Source: a virus | IMG/VR virus record: IMGVR_UViG_3300007522_000067 | Coordinates: 1 to 22,991 of that record | Direction: 5' to 3' (one strand) | Length of the DNA stretch: 22,991 bases | Part shown: positions 21,770 to 22,991 of the stretch, piece by piece | Numbering within the stretch: position 1 is the first letter of the stretch | Layout of the letters: every line of letters begins with the position of its first letter | The notes under the pieces: generated by a model | Seen by the model: the letters and a program-made list of their open reading frames with translations, nothing else | Databases searched by the model: none | Told to the model about the DNA's origin: nothing | Translations under genes and position numbers: made by a program

Positions 21770-22991
21770 ATGACAAACAGATTTGCTGCTAAATATGACG
21801 CTCCTGCTGAGGGGGCTGCGCCTGCCCTCCCTATTGAGGGTGCCGCAGCTGCCCCTCAAGGGGAGCCCTCTCAAGGAGGGGCTGCGCCTCCTGCTAACAG
21901 GTTTGCCGCTAAATATGACGCTCCTGCTGAGGGGGCTGCCCCTGCCGTCCAGCCTCCCCCTAGTACGGGCAATTCTTTTATGGACGGTGTAGAGAATTTT
22001 AATCGGCAGTTTGAGAGAATGGCACTAGGAATTCAAGACAAAGTGCTGCAAGGTATTGGAAAGCTGCCTGGAGCAGAAGATGGAGCCAATAGGGCACGTA
22101 ATGCTCTTGCCACTTATAATCACATGCAAGAAAGAAGTGCAGCAGAGGCTGCCGCACGTAGTCCTAAGTCGGCAATAGCAGGTTCAGTGTTAGGTGCCAT
22201 CGGAACTGGTGTTGCTTTCGGTGGGGCTTCTCCTGCCGCAGCTGCCTCGTTGCCTGCTAAGATGTTGGCAGGTGCGGGAGTGGGTGCTGGGTTGGGATAT
22301 GCTGACTATGCCGACACTGAAGGAGAGAGGGTTAAGAAGTCAATAGTGGGTGGACTTATTGGAGGGGCTATCCCCCCTGTTGTTAGTGTGGCCAAGGCTG
22401 GCTTCAACGCATTGAAAGGGGGAGAAACTTCTGGGATTATACAGAAAATATTTTCTCCTAAGGAGGCTGCATTGAAAGATGCGGCTTACAGGATGGGCAC
22501 TGCTGTAGACGACTCTCCTGAAGCATTGGCTGCTGCTGCGGCTCCGGCGAAGTCCCTCGGCATCAATACGCTCACCCCAGGGCAAGTGGCAATGGGTGCG
22601 GTAGATGATGCAGGGTCGAAGACGTCCTACACTGCGGGTGCTGACCAGTTACGGGCTAGAGAACTCTCCTTGAGCGGTGGGGATGAGGCTAAACGTGCGA
22701 TGGTGATGAACGATAGGGAGAGCATAGGAAAAACATCTAAATACGTTAACGACACTGTAGAAGCGATGGCTCCTACGGATGCTAAAGGGATTCAGAAGGA
22801 AGCTTTCAAGAAGATGAACACGGAGTATGTTACACCAGACGGAGAGATTACAAATGATGCGAGCAATAGCGGGGTGTTGGACATTATAAAAAACAACTCT
22901 GTGTTAGCTAACAAGTGGAATGAAGTGAAGGGAGCCAGTAGTAATCAAATTAAAGACCTTCCCGACAATAGCATAGGACAACTACATGCTA
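21770..22991 (+). CDS. DNA ejection protein (P22 gp16 position), C-terminus beyond window
   Basis: ATG 21770 is preceded by AAAGGA and the frame is open to the window edge (407 codons). The first 65 residues are Ala/Pro-rich and contain a direct repeat: NRFAAKYDAPAEGAAPA at 3-19 and again at 43-59. A helical segment (70-130) follows, then Gly/Ala-rich hydrophobic stretches (about 135-155, 165-178 and 192-205: AIAGSVLGAIGTGVAFGGAS; MLAGAGVGAGLGYADYADTE) suited to membrane insertion, which gp16-type proteins perform during DNA entry. The remainder is mixed and charged. It is the third large gene in the ejection set. The missing end would show whether an enzymatic domain (lysozyme or transglycosylase) is attached. 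Confidence 0.72.
   Translation, partial: MTNRFAAKYDAPAEGAAPALPIEGAAAAPQGEPSQGGAAPPANRFAAKYDAPAEGAAPAVQPPPSTGNSFMDGVENFNRQFERMALGIQDKVLQGIGKLPGAEDGANRARNALATYNHMQERSAAEAAARSPKSAIAGSVLGAIGTGVAFGGASPAAAASLPAKMLAGAGVGAGLGYADYADTEGERVKKSIVGGLIGGAIPPVVSVAKAGFNALKGGETSGIIQKIFSPKEAALKDAAYRMGTAVDDSPEALAAAAAPAKSLGINTLTPGQVAMGAVDDAGSKTSYTAGADQLRARELSLSGGDEAKRAMVMNDRESIGKTSKYVNDTVEAMAPTDAKGIQKEAFKKMNTEYVTPDGEITNDASNSGVLDIIKNNSVLANKWNEVKGASSNQIKDLPDNSIGQLHA
21776..21946 (+). repeat. 51-bp direct repeat at the start of the gp16-position gene
   Basis: The segments 21776-21826 and 21896-21946 are nearly identical, differing at about three third-codon positions. Their starts are 120 bp apart, so the unit duplicated is about 40 codons. 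They encode the same 17-residue peptide. Confidence 0.85.

Overview
The window is the structural half of a tailed phage genome (Caudoviricetes) with podovirus (P22-type) virion architecture. It could be a free phage, a prophage or a metagenomic viral contig; no integrase, host gene or attachment site is visible, so I cannot tell which. Base composition is mid-range. The two near-consensus sigma-70 promoters, strong Shine-Dalgarno sites and gene families fit a proteobacterial host, but I cannot name it.

Layout. 1-603 and 630-878 are two leftward genes: a D12-class adenine DNA methyltransferase (cut by the window edge) and a small membrane protein. 879-2310 is a divergent control region of about 1.4 kb without a convincing gene. 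It holds a triple TTACAC repeat at 11-bp spacing, a weak leftward promoter, two strong rightward promoters (1766-1795 and 1955-1983), 12-bp dyad repeats, and a roughly 300-nt structured leader with a pseudoknot-like fold that ends in an intrinsic terminator (2265-2286). The rest (2311-22991) is a tightly packed rightward late operon.

The late operon begins with membrane and lysis-type genes (2311, 2885), followed by terS (3120), a 40-residue cationic amphipathic peptide (3609), terL (3750) and the portal gene (5210). Next come two small genes, one of them GroES-like (7471), then scaffold (7821), a small conserved gene, a head-accessory protein and the major capsid protein (9664). A set of surface or fibre genes follows: a beta-helix protein, a small beta protein, a zinc-ribbon plus FN3 protein and a repeat fibre. 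The connector and tail set is next: gp4-like, gp10-like, a tail-collar-domain protein in the position of P22 gp26, and a GNAT-fold gp14-like protein. Three large ejection proteins in the gp7/gp20/gp16 positions close the window, the last one cut by its end.

How it works together. From portal to ejection proteins the order follows P22 (portal, scaffold, coat, gp4, gp10, gp26, gp14, gp7, gp20, gp16), with an extra module of surface proteins inserted after the coat gene. Expression looks set up like a lambdoid late operon: a strong promoter, a structured leader and a terminator just before the first gene, which would need antitermination or read-through. Candidate lysis functions sit around the terminase genes, but no endolysin is in the window. 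Functional names come from motifs, domain recall and gene order read by eye; no database search was run.
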